Assembly: GCA_963082975.1 (NCBI GenBank)
Contig: OY720350.1
Coordinates: forward strand, 22,229,875-22,293,874
Length of the DNA stretch: 64,000 nt
Direction: 5' to 3'
DNA from: Labia minor
Lineage: Eukaryota; Arthropoda; Insecta; Dermaptera; Spongiphoridae
Shown one piece after another: positions 1 to 12,367 of this stretch. The translations under genes were made by a program, and so were the position numbers. Position 1 is the first letter of the stretch; the number at the start of each line of letters is the position of its first letter. The notes below the pieces were generated by a model that was not told where the DNA came from, ran no database searches, and was given only the letters and a program-made list of their open reading frames with translations.

Positions 1-210
1 TTTAATTATTTTATTGAAATGTTATTAAAAATAAACTCTAAATTGTCTGATTAAAATTATTAAATATCTATGTATTTTTTTTTGAACTTTAGATTGCGCC
101 TTTTTGCGAGATTTGATTTTGAGAAAAAGATTTGTAATTCAACTTAATTAACAAAACTTCTTGGTTAGTTATTTATTTTTTTAAGGAAGTGCTTCTCCAG
201 GCATACATAG
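1..210. other. AT-rich edge, no gene seen
   Basis: AT-rich sequence with short homopolymer runs. No coding pattern, RNA gene or repeat end is recognised before the LINE remnant that begins at about 211. Confidence 0.6.
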
Positions 211-308
211 TTAGAGTAATAAAATCGACACGTGGCAAGAATAGAAGGGAAAAGACTGGCGAAAAATCTATTTGTAAGGAGGCCAATTGGGAATAGACCG
301 GTTGGAAG

Positions 309-1328
309 TAGAGGATTATTTTTCCCGAAATATTTTCGTTCCCGGGAATCGGGAAATTATAAAAAATACTAAATTTGAGGTGGAAATTGTAAAAGTTTTA
401 CGAAAAAGTTAAATAATGTTGTTTTTGCCAAAAAATAAAATAAATTTAATTCAAAAATAAAAAAAAAAATCAGTAAGATATAATATATAATCAACAAAAT
501 ATAACATAAACATAATTATTTTCTTTTACTTGTTTAGAAAATAACATTTTAGAAACGAGAGGCAATCAAGGGAAATGTCGCCTAAAACTGAGATCCTTCA
601 TCCTTCGTATTAGAGGAGTAACGATTAGTTATCCCTTTTTATTTATTTTTTCTTTCTTTGTGGTTTTTTTTGCATTATTTTCGATTTATTTTTTTTTTGG
701 GCATTTTTTTTGTATTTTGTTTTTCTTATTTTGGTTTTTCTTTACTGTATATATCTAAAAAGATGGAGAACTGAAACTCTGAGTCTGTGTTTATGTGTGC
801 CCTTAATTAAAGACATTTATGATCGTTGATTACAGAGTATTAGTTATTATGTAAATATGTAAATATGTTTTGCTTTTTTTTGTATGTGTTTGCTTTTTGG
901 ATGTTTTTGGTATTTTTTTTGTCACCACCCAAAAAGGTGGACTGAAATATCATACAGAATGATTGTATATATATTTCTTGAATAAATAAATGATAATATT
1001 TATTTATTTATCAAAAAATATAATTAGGTCTTTACCTTACTCGCTCTCAACTCTACAGCTTATTTATATTAATTTAAGTTAAGGGGCAGGTGATGGAGAG
1101 GGGTTAATTTGAAGGGTGTAAGGAAAATTACTCTCTTTCCAAATGGTCAAGTGCAATAGTGTATTTTATTATTGTTACCTATTCAAGAACTATTTTATAT
1201 AGAACCCTTACCAAAAGGTGTCAGGTATGGCAATTAAAACAGAGTCAAGCTTGTGAAATCGAATTTTAAGTCTAAAAGTTGATTGACAGTTATAACTTAT
1301 GCCAATTTCTATTACACGTGCAGATATA

Positions 1329-1373
<45 letters not shown>

Positions 1374-1681
1374 AAAAAAGTTAAATTTGGCAATGACAAC
1401 TGCCTTCTGCCAGAGTTCACTGTAAAAAAAACTCAAAAAATAGAAAAATTAAAGGGAGAGAAAGAAAGAAAAGGAAAAAAAATTATAACAAAAGACAAAT
1501 GTATGTATGTACACTTGTATTTTATATTTGTTACGATTATTTCAGTTAATAATTAAAGATTTCGGTATCCGCATCATAATCACCATGAAAAATAATTTGA
1601 TTTTTTTCACGGAAAAGGTTTCGTTTTTTCCCAGGAAACGGGAAATAAAAATTGAAGAATTTTCCCGGGAATAACCCTCTA
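309..1681. mobile_element. Non-autonomous hAT-type DNA transposon, 1373 bp
   Basis: The 8-bp direct repeat GTTGGAAG flanks the element exactly (301-308 and 1682-1689). Its ends are imperfect inverted repeats: TAGAGGATTATTTTTCCCG on the left and the inverse of TAGAGGGTTATTCCCGGGAA on the right. An 8-bp duplication and a TAGAG terminus are hallmarks of the hAT superfamily. No transposase ORF is visible inside, so it would have to be mobilised in trans. The interior holds T-rich tracts, a (TA)n microsatellite and possible remnants of other repeats around 755-990. Confidence 0.8.
1333..1370. repeat. (TA)n microsatellite
   Basis: Nearly uninterrupted TA dinucleotide repeat inside the hAT element. 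Confidence 0.95.
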
Positions 1682-1815
1682 GTTGGAAGACTAAGGACAC
1701 AGTGGGCAGACAATGTAGGAAGGTACGTAAGAGAGATGGGAGTGGCTCATGATAGGGATACTTGGAGAAATGGGGTTGCTACGTCCAAGAACTTTGGAGT
1801 TCCGGAGATCCACAG

Positions 1816-4299
1816 ATAGATACATAATTTAATTTTTTATTTTTAACTAATTTTAAAAATTTTCAGTAATTTTTTTATTTTTGATATTGGGTAGTGTATT
1901 AATTTTTTATCAATGATTCTAAGACATTCGATTTATTTACTATATATATTTTCATATGAAACTATTTATTTATTTCTATGTCACTTTTGAACTCGAAAGT
2001 TCTAGATCGTATTCCTCCAACCTCCTCTATCCTTAGTCACTTCCATTCGCTTACATCTAATTCTTTGAAACACATGATATTATAATATATTATCACTCCA
2101 CTTTTAGTTTTAAATAAACTTTTTACCAATTGGTCTTCTTCCTTTCAAACTAAATGTTATTTTCACCTCTTCTCAATTTAATAAATTATTAGCTATAAAA
2201 AACTACATTTTACTCTAAAATATTTGATAATAGATATTTTATCTAAACTTATTTGAAATTAATAGCACTCATGTAAATAATTGCTTTTTTTGGTATGAAG
2301 AATTGACCATCATTATCAATATATAATAATAATAATAATAAAATATTAACATCACTCATTTATCCATTAATCAAATGTTTTTAGAAATTTTGAATTTTTA
2401 AAATTAAAAATGAATTATCCCTTTTAATTTTCAATGACATTCTATTATAATCGCATATAATTATAAAAGTATTATTCTTCTTTTGTGATGTTGATTGGAT
2501 GGAACGTATTAAAGTAGGTCAAACGTCTTTCATTCTCTTTGTTTAAAGTTGATATCAATGCTTTTTTGACAGCGCCCTTCAATTATTAATCCATTTCGGA
2601 CTGGTATTTCTAAAACACTTGCGCTAAGCTTATTTGAAATTCTTCACTCGTCTTATTTTAACCTTAAGGTACAATTATTTACACACGTCTACAATCTCAC
2701 TTTGATATTACATATATATAATATATATAGTATGTATCAATATATTTGGTTGAAATGATTTCATTATTCCTATTAAGGGTGTGGAATAATATTTGAACTG
2801 GAATTCAAAACGAAGAAAAATATTTAATATTTTCACTTTCACTTTAATAATGTTTATTATTTAAGTAACAATTATTATATTTTATATTTAATAAAATAAA
2901 TAAATAAATTCTTATTTATGTCAATATAATACAGAGATTTGGTATGAAGTATTAAAGTTGTATTAATATAAGGAGGGATAAGACAGATTATTTATAATTT
3001 ATATATATAAAAATTGGTATATATACATATATATAAAATATATTAGTACAAATAAAGAAACATGATCCTTTATTGGTCTAGAAAGGCTTGATTTGGATTT
3101 AATATTTAATTATAAAATTATAAATTCAATTGAATTGAAACATTCTAATATATTATATAAACTAAAATTAATGTTAAAAATATAAACCTTAATAAGGATA
3201 ATATTTGATTAAAAACATTCGGAGAAGTTTCGAGTTTAATGATTTATATACTTTATGCGCATTTCGGATGTTACACTATTTTTATTGATTATAGAAAACT
3301 TTATTCTTCTCTCAGTGGAGTATAAATTTTAATTAAAAATTATTCTTATTGAGTGTTATATTTTTATCTTTAATATTAGTTTATATAATATATAAAGTTA
3401 TAAATAATACGTATAATTTTTAAGTTCTTTTCAAAATTAAAGTTTGTAATTCTTAATTGCTTAAATAAATATTATTATTGGCACTCCTAATTTTAACATA
3501 TTTACTTATTCTATTTGAAAAAAAAAAAATAATTCACATTTTTTTTTAAATATTCTATTCGTACTTTGTAATTTTCATTAATGTTCATTAATATAAAATT
3601 GAAAACAAATATTCTCCAGAATGTAAATAAATTAATATTCATAAAAAACTAAACTAAAATTTTTTTTCTTATATAATTTATAAATAATGCATTTTAGATA
3701 AAAAAAAAAATAAATTGATAAATAACCAATTTAGGTAGTTATATGATTCACATTTGAACATTTCTGTGTTAATAGCTGTTAATTATTTAATGGTTAAATT
3801 ATAATTATTTTCATCTAAACAAAATAATAGCTTCTTTTACAAACCAGTCTCTGTTACAAATTTCACAATAAATTCTACTACTTTACGGTTTTAATTTTTC
3901 TTTTTTTTCAAATATTTATTTATTCCAAATCCAAAATAAAGATAATATTAATATGTTAAGGTCATAATTTATGCAATACGCTTGTTAATTCGACAACTTG
4001 AATAATTAAATAGTTTACAATTTTTCAATTTGTATAATGAAGTGGTTTACAAAATTAATTGAGTGGTTAATATTCTAATTAAACATTTTCTACTACACCT
4101 ATAAATTTTAATAAACACAACACCCTATTCTTTCCTTCAATTTCTTCATATTTTACAACTTATAATAAGTATTTCATTTTATATATGAATTCAAATGAAT
4201 ATGTGTTCAATCTTAATTGCCAATTATTTATAATATTTAATTTATAATATGTATAAAAAGAAATTAAAAAAATTCATTTTTATTATTATTTTATTATTA
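1816..4299. other. AT-rich intergenic stretch
   Basis: No coding exon, RNA gene or transposon end could be supported. The stretch is A/T-rich with short (AAT)n and (TA)n runs. The slightly more complex patch near 2480-2720 has no recognisable protein match. Confidence 0.5.
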
Positions 4300-4304
4300 T
4301 TAGT

Positions 4305-4760
4305 AGTACTTGGGACACCGAGCTATCGCTCGACCCTTTAAAAAATATTGATATACAATTCTTTAATTATTTATTACAATTATTAAATGTTACATCATTG
4401 CATCAATCTGATAAAAATGAGTGGAACTTGGGACCCTCAATATTAATACCTGATTCACCGGCTCGCCATTCAAATAATTTAAAAGAACATAAATTAACAA
4501 AAAATAGTCATAAAATATACACCGGTTAAACGTACGTATTAATTAAGAAAATAATTGCCTTAAAAAATCATTTATTTAGAGATTAAAGAGACAATTTAGC
4601 TATGCTGCTTTTATGCTTTCCTTAGATCATACCTGGTACATTATTAGACCATACATGGTTCACCGAGCCGCCGCTTGATCATTAAAAAAATGATTCCTAA
4701 TTATCGAATTTGGCTGGTAATACTAATAACTGGTTCACCGAGACACCATTTATCTGATTT
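4305..4760 (+). repeat. Degenerate recurring phrase with TTCACCGAG core
   Basis: Four related phrases lie at about 4308-4340, 4425-4475, 4628-4685 and 4700-4760. The best copies read TGGTTCACCGAGCCGCC (near 4656) and TGGTTCACCGAGACACC (near 4731), each preceded by an ATTA-rich segment starting TGGTA. The spacing is irregular, so this is not a simple satellite. It may be a decayed tandem element of unknown type. Confidence 0.5.
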
Positions 4761-4789
4761 TCTGTTATTAAAAGCGCCTAACATAGGCA

Positions 4790-5211
4790 TTCTTGTGATG
4801 GTGCCGCAAGACTAGAGGCTCTTAAACATTACCGACTTTTTTTCTAAATTTTTTCAATTTTGTTCTAAAAAAGATACAACGTTTTTGGGACTAGGCGCTT
4901 AAGCATTTCCGACTTTCTAAATTTTTTCAATATGGTAAACTTTTACACTTTTCTTTTTCTTTGTATGCCGCCAAAGTTTTAAACCAGGGGTGTCTAAACT
5001 ATGACCATACGAGGGCCATATTGCAAAAAAATAATATGCTGGAATAAATATCATTTTACCTTTTTTTTAGAAACATATTGAAAAAATTTAAATTATTTCA
5101 TAATTTGCGTTTGGACCGCATCTCAAAGGGTGTTGGGCCGCAGTTTAGACACCCCTGTTTTAAATAGTTAAAAGTGTGCCGCGGTGAACAAAAGGTTGAG
5201 AATCACTGGTT
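4790..5211. mobile_element. hAT-like MITE remnant hosting a second hAT MITE
   Basis: The right end (about 5172-5211), read inverted, is CAGTGATTCTCAACCTTTTG, a terminus typical of hAT elements of the SPIN type. The left end near 4790 carries a weaker GTGCCGC match, so the outer boundary is approximate. The 4985-5157 MITE is inserted in it. Confidence 0.5.
4985..5157. mobile_element. hAT MITE, 173 bp
   Basis: The terminal inverted repeats are CAGGGGTGTCTAAACT and its inverse. The 8-bp flanks TTTTAAAC (4977-4984) and TTTTAAAT (5158-5165) match at 7 of 8 bases. The ends and duplication length fit hAT. There is no coding capacity. Confidence 0.8.
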
Positions 5212-6462
5212 TAATTTACCACATGGATGAATAATATAAAAAATGTAGATTTTTGCATTTGATAATTTATATAAATTTGTGTATCTAACTTTCTTTTTTG
5301 TCCCCTAAAAAAAAACAATTATGGATTAAAATCATTTGTCCCCCTGACCCTTCTATATATATTTAATTAATATATTTTATTATTTATTTATTTTTTTCAT
5401 TGATATATCTGTTAAATTTATTAAATATTAAGACAATAACTAATTAGGATTAATTATAAATTAGAAAAATATAAAATATCAAAATATTAATTATTAATAT
5501 AAATGTTAAATTAATTATATAAATAAATTAGTTTTGATATGTTGGATTTTAACCAATAACATCTATCATACATTTTTGGATTTTTTCGAATAATAATTTT
5601 ATTTTAGTAATAATAATATTAATTTTAATCATTTATTTAATTATAAACATATTTCTTATTTGAAAAAACAAATGATCTCTAAGAAATGATATCATTTGTT
5701 TTTTTATAAATAAAATTATTATCTAATTAAAACAAAAACAAAACAAAAAAAAATAGTAAGTAATTAAATATTAAATAATATTCATAAAATGATTTACATC
5801 AGATATTATATTGGAAAAATTAATAAAAAGAAAAAAAATCACATGCGTAATTAAAAATTAAATATTTATTTATTTTTTATTTATTACTAGATTTATAATA
5901 AATTATTGTTTATTTTGTAATTATTTTAATATTTTTACCATAAAATTATGAAATTTGAATTAAAAAATTATTAAATAGGAAGTGTAAGCATATTTATCTA
6001 CTGATTTATTAACCATCTATTTATTTATTCAACAATTTAACTTTTTTTTTTTTAAATATTTATAAACTTATACTAAACTAAAATATTAAATAACATAGGT
6101 AGTATATATATATAAATATTCATTTCCGTATTTCTCTAGAATTTTATTTTTTTCCTCTTCTCTTTCATTTCTTTGGTTTACATGTTAAACAAACAGTAAT
6201 GATTCATTGATTCATTCATTATTTCAAAATAAGTATACATATTAGGAGATAAAAAAATAATATTTTGATTTTTTCAATAGGAAAAGGATGTGTTTTTATA
6301 GAGATATTTTTATATTTATCTAATATTAAATTTTACTTTCATTTATGAGTATATTCTTTTGTTAATAGATTATGCATCTTATTAATATAAAGACATAAAT
6401 TACATCGTATTGGAATTCAATGTTTCTATTCCATAGCAATATTTTAATTAAATTATATTTAA
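5212..6462. other. AT-rich intergenic stretch
   Basis: Very A/T-rich. No gene or repeat boundary is recognised. Confidence 0.5.
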
Positions 6463-6820
6463 CCCAGCATTCCCAAATGGGAACAACAGAAAAAATCTAA
6501 ATAGCGTTTGTAAAGTGTTAAATTTGACACCAAATTTGTGCTAGTGTAATCATCTAACTTTTGTTTTAAAAGTATATTTGATAGCTACAGCAGTTATTAG
6601 TACTTGCTTGCAACAAAAACAAAAAAAAATTTGAATAATTAGTAATTGTGATTTTTAAACATATGTAAATTCATGATAAGCTATTATTGTTTTATTGTTT
6701 TTATAAATTTCTTTTTATTTACTATGTAGTAGTTATAATTAATTCAAATAAATAAATAATTTTCATTTGAAGTTTACAAAACATCAAAAAATATATTGTT
6801 CCCATTTGGGAACGCTGGTC
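6463..6820. mobile_element. MITE with CCAGCRTTCCCAAATGGGAAC ends
   Basis: About 23-bp inverted repeats bound a 358-bp AT-rich body: CCAGCATTCCCAAATGGGAA on the left and the inverse of CCAGCGTTCCCAAATGGGAA on the right. Each end contains a perfect palindrome around CCCAAATGGG. TTAA precedes the left end (6459-6462) as in piggyBac insertions, but no TTAA follows the right end, so the superfamily is unresolved. A solo copy of the same end lies at 7952-7975. Confidence 0.65.
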
Positions 6821-7020
6821 TTTCGGCTGTTATATAAAGATTTTTATTTTATTTATTTTATTTTATTTATTTTGGATGGCATGATCAACTTATATATTTT
6901 TTTAGTTAGTCACACAATATAAATATAAACCTAATCAAAATAAGAAATATAAATTAAGTAATTAAGTAGAATTGAATAATAATTTCATGAAATTTAGAAT
7001 ATTTTTTGAAAAATCGATGA

Positions 7021-7667
7021 AATAAGTTGACCTGTGGCCAGGTCCGAACCGACCGACTGTTTGAAATAAATTAATTTCCAGCTACAGAAACAATTTCAAA
7101 TAATTTTAATATATCTATTAATGTAATAAAAAACAGATATATATATATAAATAATAAATATAAACATTTTTAATTTTATTTTATTTATAATATATATGCA
7201 AGACCAGGCTGTGACGTCTTGAATGGCTGGATGACGTCATATAATTTTAAATCAAGAAAAAACTAATAAATATGATTTTTATCGAGGATAAAACCAATAC
7301 AAAGTGCATGATTCGTGGTGATATATAAAAAAATCTCCTTTGGTGTGAAAATAACCCTTTCCTTCCTATTTCGATCGCTAATACTACCACTTCCGGTTTC
7401 CGGAATTGCACCAAAAGTTGATCAATTCATCCCACTGATGCATTAAGTAAATATACCAAATTTCATCAAAATCGGTTGAGCCGTTCAGGCTGTACACATC
7501 TATACGGACGGACGGACGGACGGACAGACGGACGGACGGACAGACATCATGCTAAAAATACTTTTTCTGTTTAGAAAATGCATGATTCGTGGAGATATGT
7601 AAAAATCTCCACATGTGAAATTTGGTGTGAAAACAATACCTCCCTTACTATCGTCGGTCGGTAAAAA
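7021..7667 (-). mobile_element. Family A repeat, copy 1 (Helentron/HINE-like)
   Basis: The minus strand begins TTTTTACCGACCGACG and ends with the inverted repeat CGTCGGTCGGT (mutated in this copy), a hairpin GACCT-ggccac-AGGTC, then AACTTATT. Inside is a GTCY microsatellite (7505-7545) next to a conserved core (7455-7500). Subterminal inverted repeats, a GTCY tract and a 3' hairpin are the described layout of non-autonomous Helentrons. No target duplication is seen. Full-length relatives lie at 14014, 26141 and 42724. Confidence 0.7.
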
Positions 7668-7951
7668 TGGTACGATATTTTGGTCACCATTTCATGAAGC
7701 TCTTTATTCAAGGAAAGCCTGTTAGATTTGTACTAAAGCAGTGGTTTATGGCTTGTACAGGATATTATTACCAAATGGAGGTGTACGATCCTTGAACAAA
7801 GTGGAAGAAAATTTTTTCTTTCTTGTTGGTTTTTTTTAATTTTTTATATTTCTAAAAACATAATTTGATGTTTATAATTTTTTATAATTCTAAAAAATAA
7901 AAAATAATTTGATGTTTTATAAATTCATTTCTTTATTTCATTTGCTTGAAT

Positions 7952-7975
7952 GACCAGCGTTCCCAAATGGGAACA
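7952..7975 (+). repeat. Solo end of the 6463-type MITE
   Basis: GACCAGCGTTCCCAAATGGG and the following four bases equal the inverted right end of the 6463-6820 MITE. No partner end is found; the LINE fragment from about 8030 probably replaced the rest. Confidence 0.7.
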
Positions 7976-8029
7976 TTTATTTTTATACACCAAAAACCCT
8001 TTCAAAAATATTTTTTTGAAAAAATATAT

Positions 8030-9391
8030 TTTTTTCTATGTTTACCTATATTTATGAAACTAATTAATAATCGATTGGAAAATATCCTTACAAATTCGCA
8101 GTCAGTAGAACAAGCCGGATTCAGGAAAAACTATTCAACATGCGACCATCTGCACACATTAAATCAAATAATTGAAAAATCAATTGAATATAAAATAGAA
8201 ATTTACCTAGCGTTCATAGACTACGAGAAAGCCTTCGACTCGGTTTATCAAGAGAGTGTCTTTCACGCTATGATATCTCAAGGTGTGGACACTGGATATA
8301 CCAACCTAATCAAAAAAATATACGAGCATTCGCAGGCAAGAGTTATTATTGATGATCCTGGACCTTTCTTTACTGTAGAGAGAGGCGTTAGACAAGGGGA
8401 TCCATTGTCACCATTGTTATTTAACTGTGCTCTAGAAGAAGTGTTCCGTCAACTAAAATGGGAAAAGAGGGGCCTAAGAGTGAACGGACGATATTTAAGT
8501 AATCTAAGATTCGCTGACGATGTGGTCGTTATAGGGACCTCAAAAAAGGAAATAAAAAGTATGATTAGAGAATTAAATCAAGAAAGCAAAAAAATAGGCC
8601 TCAAAATCAACAACAAAAAAACAGTTATAATTACAAATTGCGACGAAGAGATATTTCTTATGGAAAAAATGAACCGCCCATCATATGTAAAAAAGAAATA
8701 ATTTACCTGGGTCAAAAACTAAATTTTAATAAATCAAGAACATATGAAGAATTAACAAGAAGAATAGGAATATCTTGGGGTAAGTTTTGGGGCTTGAAAT
8801 TTATCTTAAAAAACAAAGAATTAGATATATCGTCTAAAATAAATGTTTTTAAAAAGTGTATCTTACCAACACTTACTTATGGCTCACAAACATGGACGAT
8901 GATAGAAAAAATATCGACAAATTAGAAACCACTCAGAGAAGTATGATAAGAAGTATACTTGGTGTGAGAAGGATGGATAAGCAACGAATAACCGATATTT
9001 ACAAGAAAACAAAGGTGGAAAATATCAACATAGCTGTAAGGAAGTTGAAATGGAGATGGGCAGGACATGTGGCGAGGATGAACAACGATAGGTGGACAAA
9101 AATCACTACAGAATGGTGTCCATTGGATAAAACCAGAAATCGAGGAAGACCGCCAAATAGATGGTCTAGAGAGTTCATTAGAGAAGTCGGAATAGACTGG
9201 ATGAAGACTGCAAGAGATAGGTCAAAATGGAAAAGACTGGGAGAGGCCTATGCCCTAAAAGGGCCTAGTTCCATACAAAAATAAAAAAAAAAAAAAAAAA
9301 AAAAAAAATATGTATATAAATTTGTAAATATTATTATTGTATTTATATTACTATTTAATATGATTATGTACATGTAAGAACTAATAAAGGC

Positions 9392-9420
<29 letters not shown>
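8030..9420 (+). pseudogene. 5'-truncated RTE-clade LINE with reverse transcriptase
   Basis: The reading begins inside the reverse transcriptase at LPIFMKLINNRLENIL (about 8037). It carries motif A IDYEKAFDSV (8217-8246), motif B GVRQGDPLSPLLFN (8383-8424) and the catalytic RFADDVVVIG box (8510-8539). The C-terminal region has KLKWRWAGHVARM and a GRPPNRWSREF segment, ending at the stop 9282-9284. This order and tail are characteristic of RTE elements. The endonuclease and the first RT motifs are missing. Two frameshifts (about 8690, and in an A-run near 8907-8912) break the frame into three parts. A long A-run, a short 3' UTR and a (TTA)n tail ending at 9420 mark the 3' end. Truncation at 5' is normal for LINE insertion. 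Confidence 0.88.
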
Positions 9421-9422
<2 letters not shown>

Positions 9423-10633
9423 TATATGATATCTAATGAAAAACTGAAAAAAAATTTTAAAAAATATTGGTCTCTAATGGATTAATATTGTAAAGATTTT
9501 ACTTAGATGAGATATGTGATGTGATGAGAAAATTCATAAATTATTTATATTATATATACATATTATATTCTTTTATTGATAAATTATCATAAGATCCCCC
9601 TCCCTCATTGGAGATATAAAATCGAAAGTAAAATATCTTAATTATCTCCTATTATATCATTTTAACTAGTTTAGTAAATCATTTATTTATAAAAAAAAAT
9701 AATAATAATTAGCCCATTTGTGTGAATAAATGTTTATTTGACATTAATGATGCATTTTAATTTTTAAAGTAAATAAAATAAATATATATAAAAAAATAAA
9801 TAAATATAAGATAACACTTTCAAAATTTCTTTCTAATGAAATATTATTTTTCCTAAAATATTTCTTTATATATAAAAAAAAAAGAAAAGAAATTCTGAAT
9901 GCTATTATTATTTTTTTCAATAAAAGAATGAATTAATAATAATTAAATTCTCTTCAAGGTAAGCCGGTCGTTTGACTAACACATGTGAGAAACTTTCAAC
10001 TTCAAAAAAAAAAAAAAAATTTAAATTATAATAAAATTCTTTAATACCATTTACATCTTGATAAAATAATGAATCTATTAAAATCAAAGTTTATAATAGT
10101 TCTTTTTCGGGTAAGTCACTTCTATACTTAAATGAATTTTTTTTTTTTTTTTTAAATTTTATTTTCTAATTCTTAAATTCAAATATTTAATTTGAATTAA
10201 TTGAAACATAAATATATGATAAATAAATTTAAAATTAAATTGTAAAATAAATAAATTATATGTATATGAATTAAACAATTGATTTTAATTTATTACTCGT
10301 AGTTATTATATATTTATAATGTATTATACGATTATTCATAATGTCAATGAATGTGAATTAACACATGTCTACTAGCTGTAATTATTTTTTATATATAAAA
10401 GTTTATGTGGACTTATAATTGTCTTTTGATTAGGCAAATGGTTCTCGAGAATTATTATTAAATTCAAATATTAGAAGGTTTTTTTGGAATTGATGAAACG
10501 ATAGTTATAACCCTTATTTTGAGCAAAATAATTTAATTTTTTTTTTTTAATTTTCAGAATTAATTAATAATGGGTGTCGTTAAATATAAAAATCAAAACA
10601 TCGCAATATGTTTCATGTTGGTTATGTATCTTT
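9421..10633. other. AT-rich intergenic stretch
   Basis: A/T-rich with several homopolymer A or T runs. No coding or repeat boundary is recognised. Confidence 0.5.
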
Positions 10634-10730
10634 TTAATATTCACTTTCAGGTCTAGTACTATTATAGTTTGTTGCAATGGCAGTAATAGGTTTTCGCACA
10701 ACTCATAATTTCATATGAAATTATAGATTG
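10634..10730 (+). repeat. Family H dispersed repeat, copy 1
   Basis: The segment from ATATTCACTTTCA to TTCATATGAAATTATA matches, with differences, the inverse of 17505-17605. Shared blocks include TATAGTTTGTT and TTCATATGAAATTATA. The type of repeat is unknown. Confidence 0.5.
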
Positions 10731-10742
10731 ACTTTCTACATG

Positions 10743-10907
10743 GGTAATTGTTTACAAACCCAGAAGCTTCAGGGCTTTGGGTGAAACTCTGCCAGTGGAT
10801 TCCTTTTTTAATTCCAAAGAAACTTTCCTTATGCAGTATTTCTCGATCGCTTTTAGTTTCCGAGATAAAAATTATTAAAGTTTGAGAGATAAACTAGTTT
10901 GGTTATA
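10743..10907 (+). repeat. Family G half-element
   Basis: Starts GGTAATTGTTTACAAAC and continues through GAAGCTTCAGGG and GCCAGTGGATTCCTTT. It matches one arm of the foldback element at 15934-16456. No second arm was found here. Confidence 0.6.
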
Positions 10908-12352
10908 TTCAAATATTTTTAAAGTTACATCTCTTACTTTTGTAACCTAGTTTATGTTAAGGTTAGGTTATATTTTTTTAATGGCATACATTAGTAATGA
11001 TATTCGTTCGCAAGAAGAATAATAAAATTATGATCATGCAGTTTAATTTTTTGGCGTTAGTACGTGAATATCGAAACATCAAAATCTATTTTACGAGTTT
11101 ATTTCATTTATTTTAATAATTTTTTTAGAATAAATTTGGTTTTTATAAAAAAAAAAAAATTCGTAGGTCAAGATTGTATTTCATAATATTTTCTTTTTCT
11201 TCAATATGAATTGTATATTTTAGTTATGCAATTTTAAAAGTTCATTTTTTTGTATTAAAATAAAAGAAAGTGGTTTTAGGATGATGTGATTCTGTGAGGA
11301 GGAGGATGACTTGAAAGAATTCCTAATAGGAAGGAGATGATATAATAGTATGTATATATACGTCTATAATAAGGATAAAATCGGTAAATAAAAATTATCT
11401 ATCTGCATAAACCAACTTTAACAGAAAAAGATTTATATCATTATTTAATTTAAGGAAATACCTAATTAGTATTCTCTTGATTTTTTTTTTACCATCTCAT
11501 TCTTCTCTCAAGGAAAGATATATTCGCTCTTATTTGAAAGAAAAACAAATTAAGCTGTATCTTTAGACAAACGCGAGTTAATTAAGGACATCCGTTTTTT
11601 TTATAAATAAAGTCTGAATCGTGATCTGGGATACTTGACAAAATCAATATTTGGACAAGGATGAATTAAATCTTATAATTTAAAAGAAAATCTATTACAA
11701 AAAAGAATATTTTTACAATTCAAATTAAGGTATTCAAATTAATTGGTCTTAAAATTGTAAAAGAGATGCATAATAATAAATCTAATTTGAGAGAATAAAA
11801 TTATAATATTTCCTGAATAAATATTTATCAATTGAATCTGATTAATAATAAAAATAGAAAGTGATAATATAGAATAATATATATATATTAATAGATTTTA
11901 AATATTAATTAATATTATTATAATGGGCTTGTTTTACATAGGCCAATGATTTGGACGAAAATAAATACGTACAAAGAGTTTTTTAATAGTTATTTTTTTT
12001 TTCAAATTAACATGAAAAATAACTTAAAGGTGCAAATTTTTTGTCTAAAATATATTTAGATAGAAATGAATGATAATACCAGATCAAATTTGAAGTAATT
12101 TAGAAGACAGCGGGTAGTCAACAGGAAAACCAGAAGGTCTCAAAATAATTTAAGTTTGATCTTTCTCATACAGGAGACATACTCATAATGAGTTTGATTT
12201 CTAAATCTATTGATTCTCCTAATAACCAATTATATATTTTCTAATCATCCATTCTCATTATAAAAATAAGTATAAATTTATAAATAACATACATTACAAT
12301 GAAAAATTTAATTTTAATTTAATAATATTAGAGACAGATTATATATGTATAT
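10908..12352. other. AT-rich intergenic stretch
   Basis: No gene or clear repeat end is recognised. Local complexity rises slightly around 10915-11100 without a coding pattern. Confidence 0.5.
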
Positions 12353-12367
12353 TGAATTCAAATAAAA

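Larger units (their letters stand above)
211..1815 (+). pseudogene. Non-LTR retrotransposon C-terminal remnant, split by a hAT element
   Basis: The left piece (about 211-308) and right piece (1682-1815) read as one LINE ORF2 tail once the 309-1681 insertion is removed. The joined reading gives RPVGRLRTQWADN followed by VREMGVAHDRDTWRNGV and a stop after PEIHR. The GRP..RW.DN...REMG..HDR..WR pattern is the usual end of RTE/Kiri-like LINE polyproteins. A one-base frameshift lies just before RRPIG, so the piece is dead. A related copy without the insertion lies at 29290-29485 and serves as an empty-site reference. The reverse-transcriptase part is absent here. Confidence 0.75.

Noticed and set aside
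6459-6824. piggyBac assignment for the CCAGC MITE
   Set aside because: TTAA is present only on the left; the right side reads TCTTTCGG, so the superfamily stays open.
7505-7545. CRISPR-like or satellite array in the GGAC/AGAC tract
   Set aside because: The units are 4 bp with no spacers; it is the microsatellite of family A.
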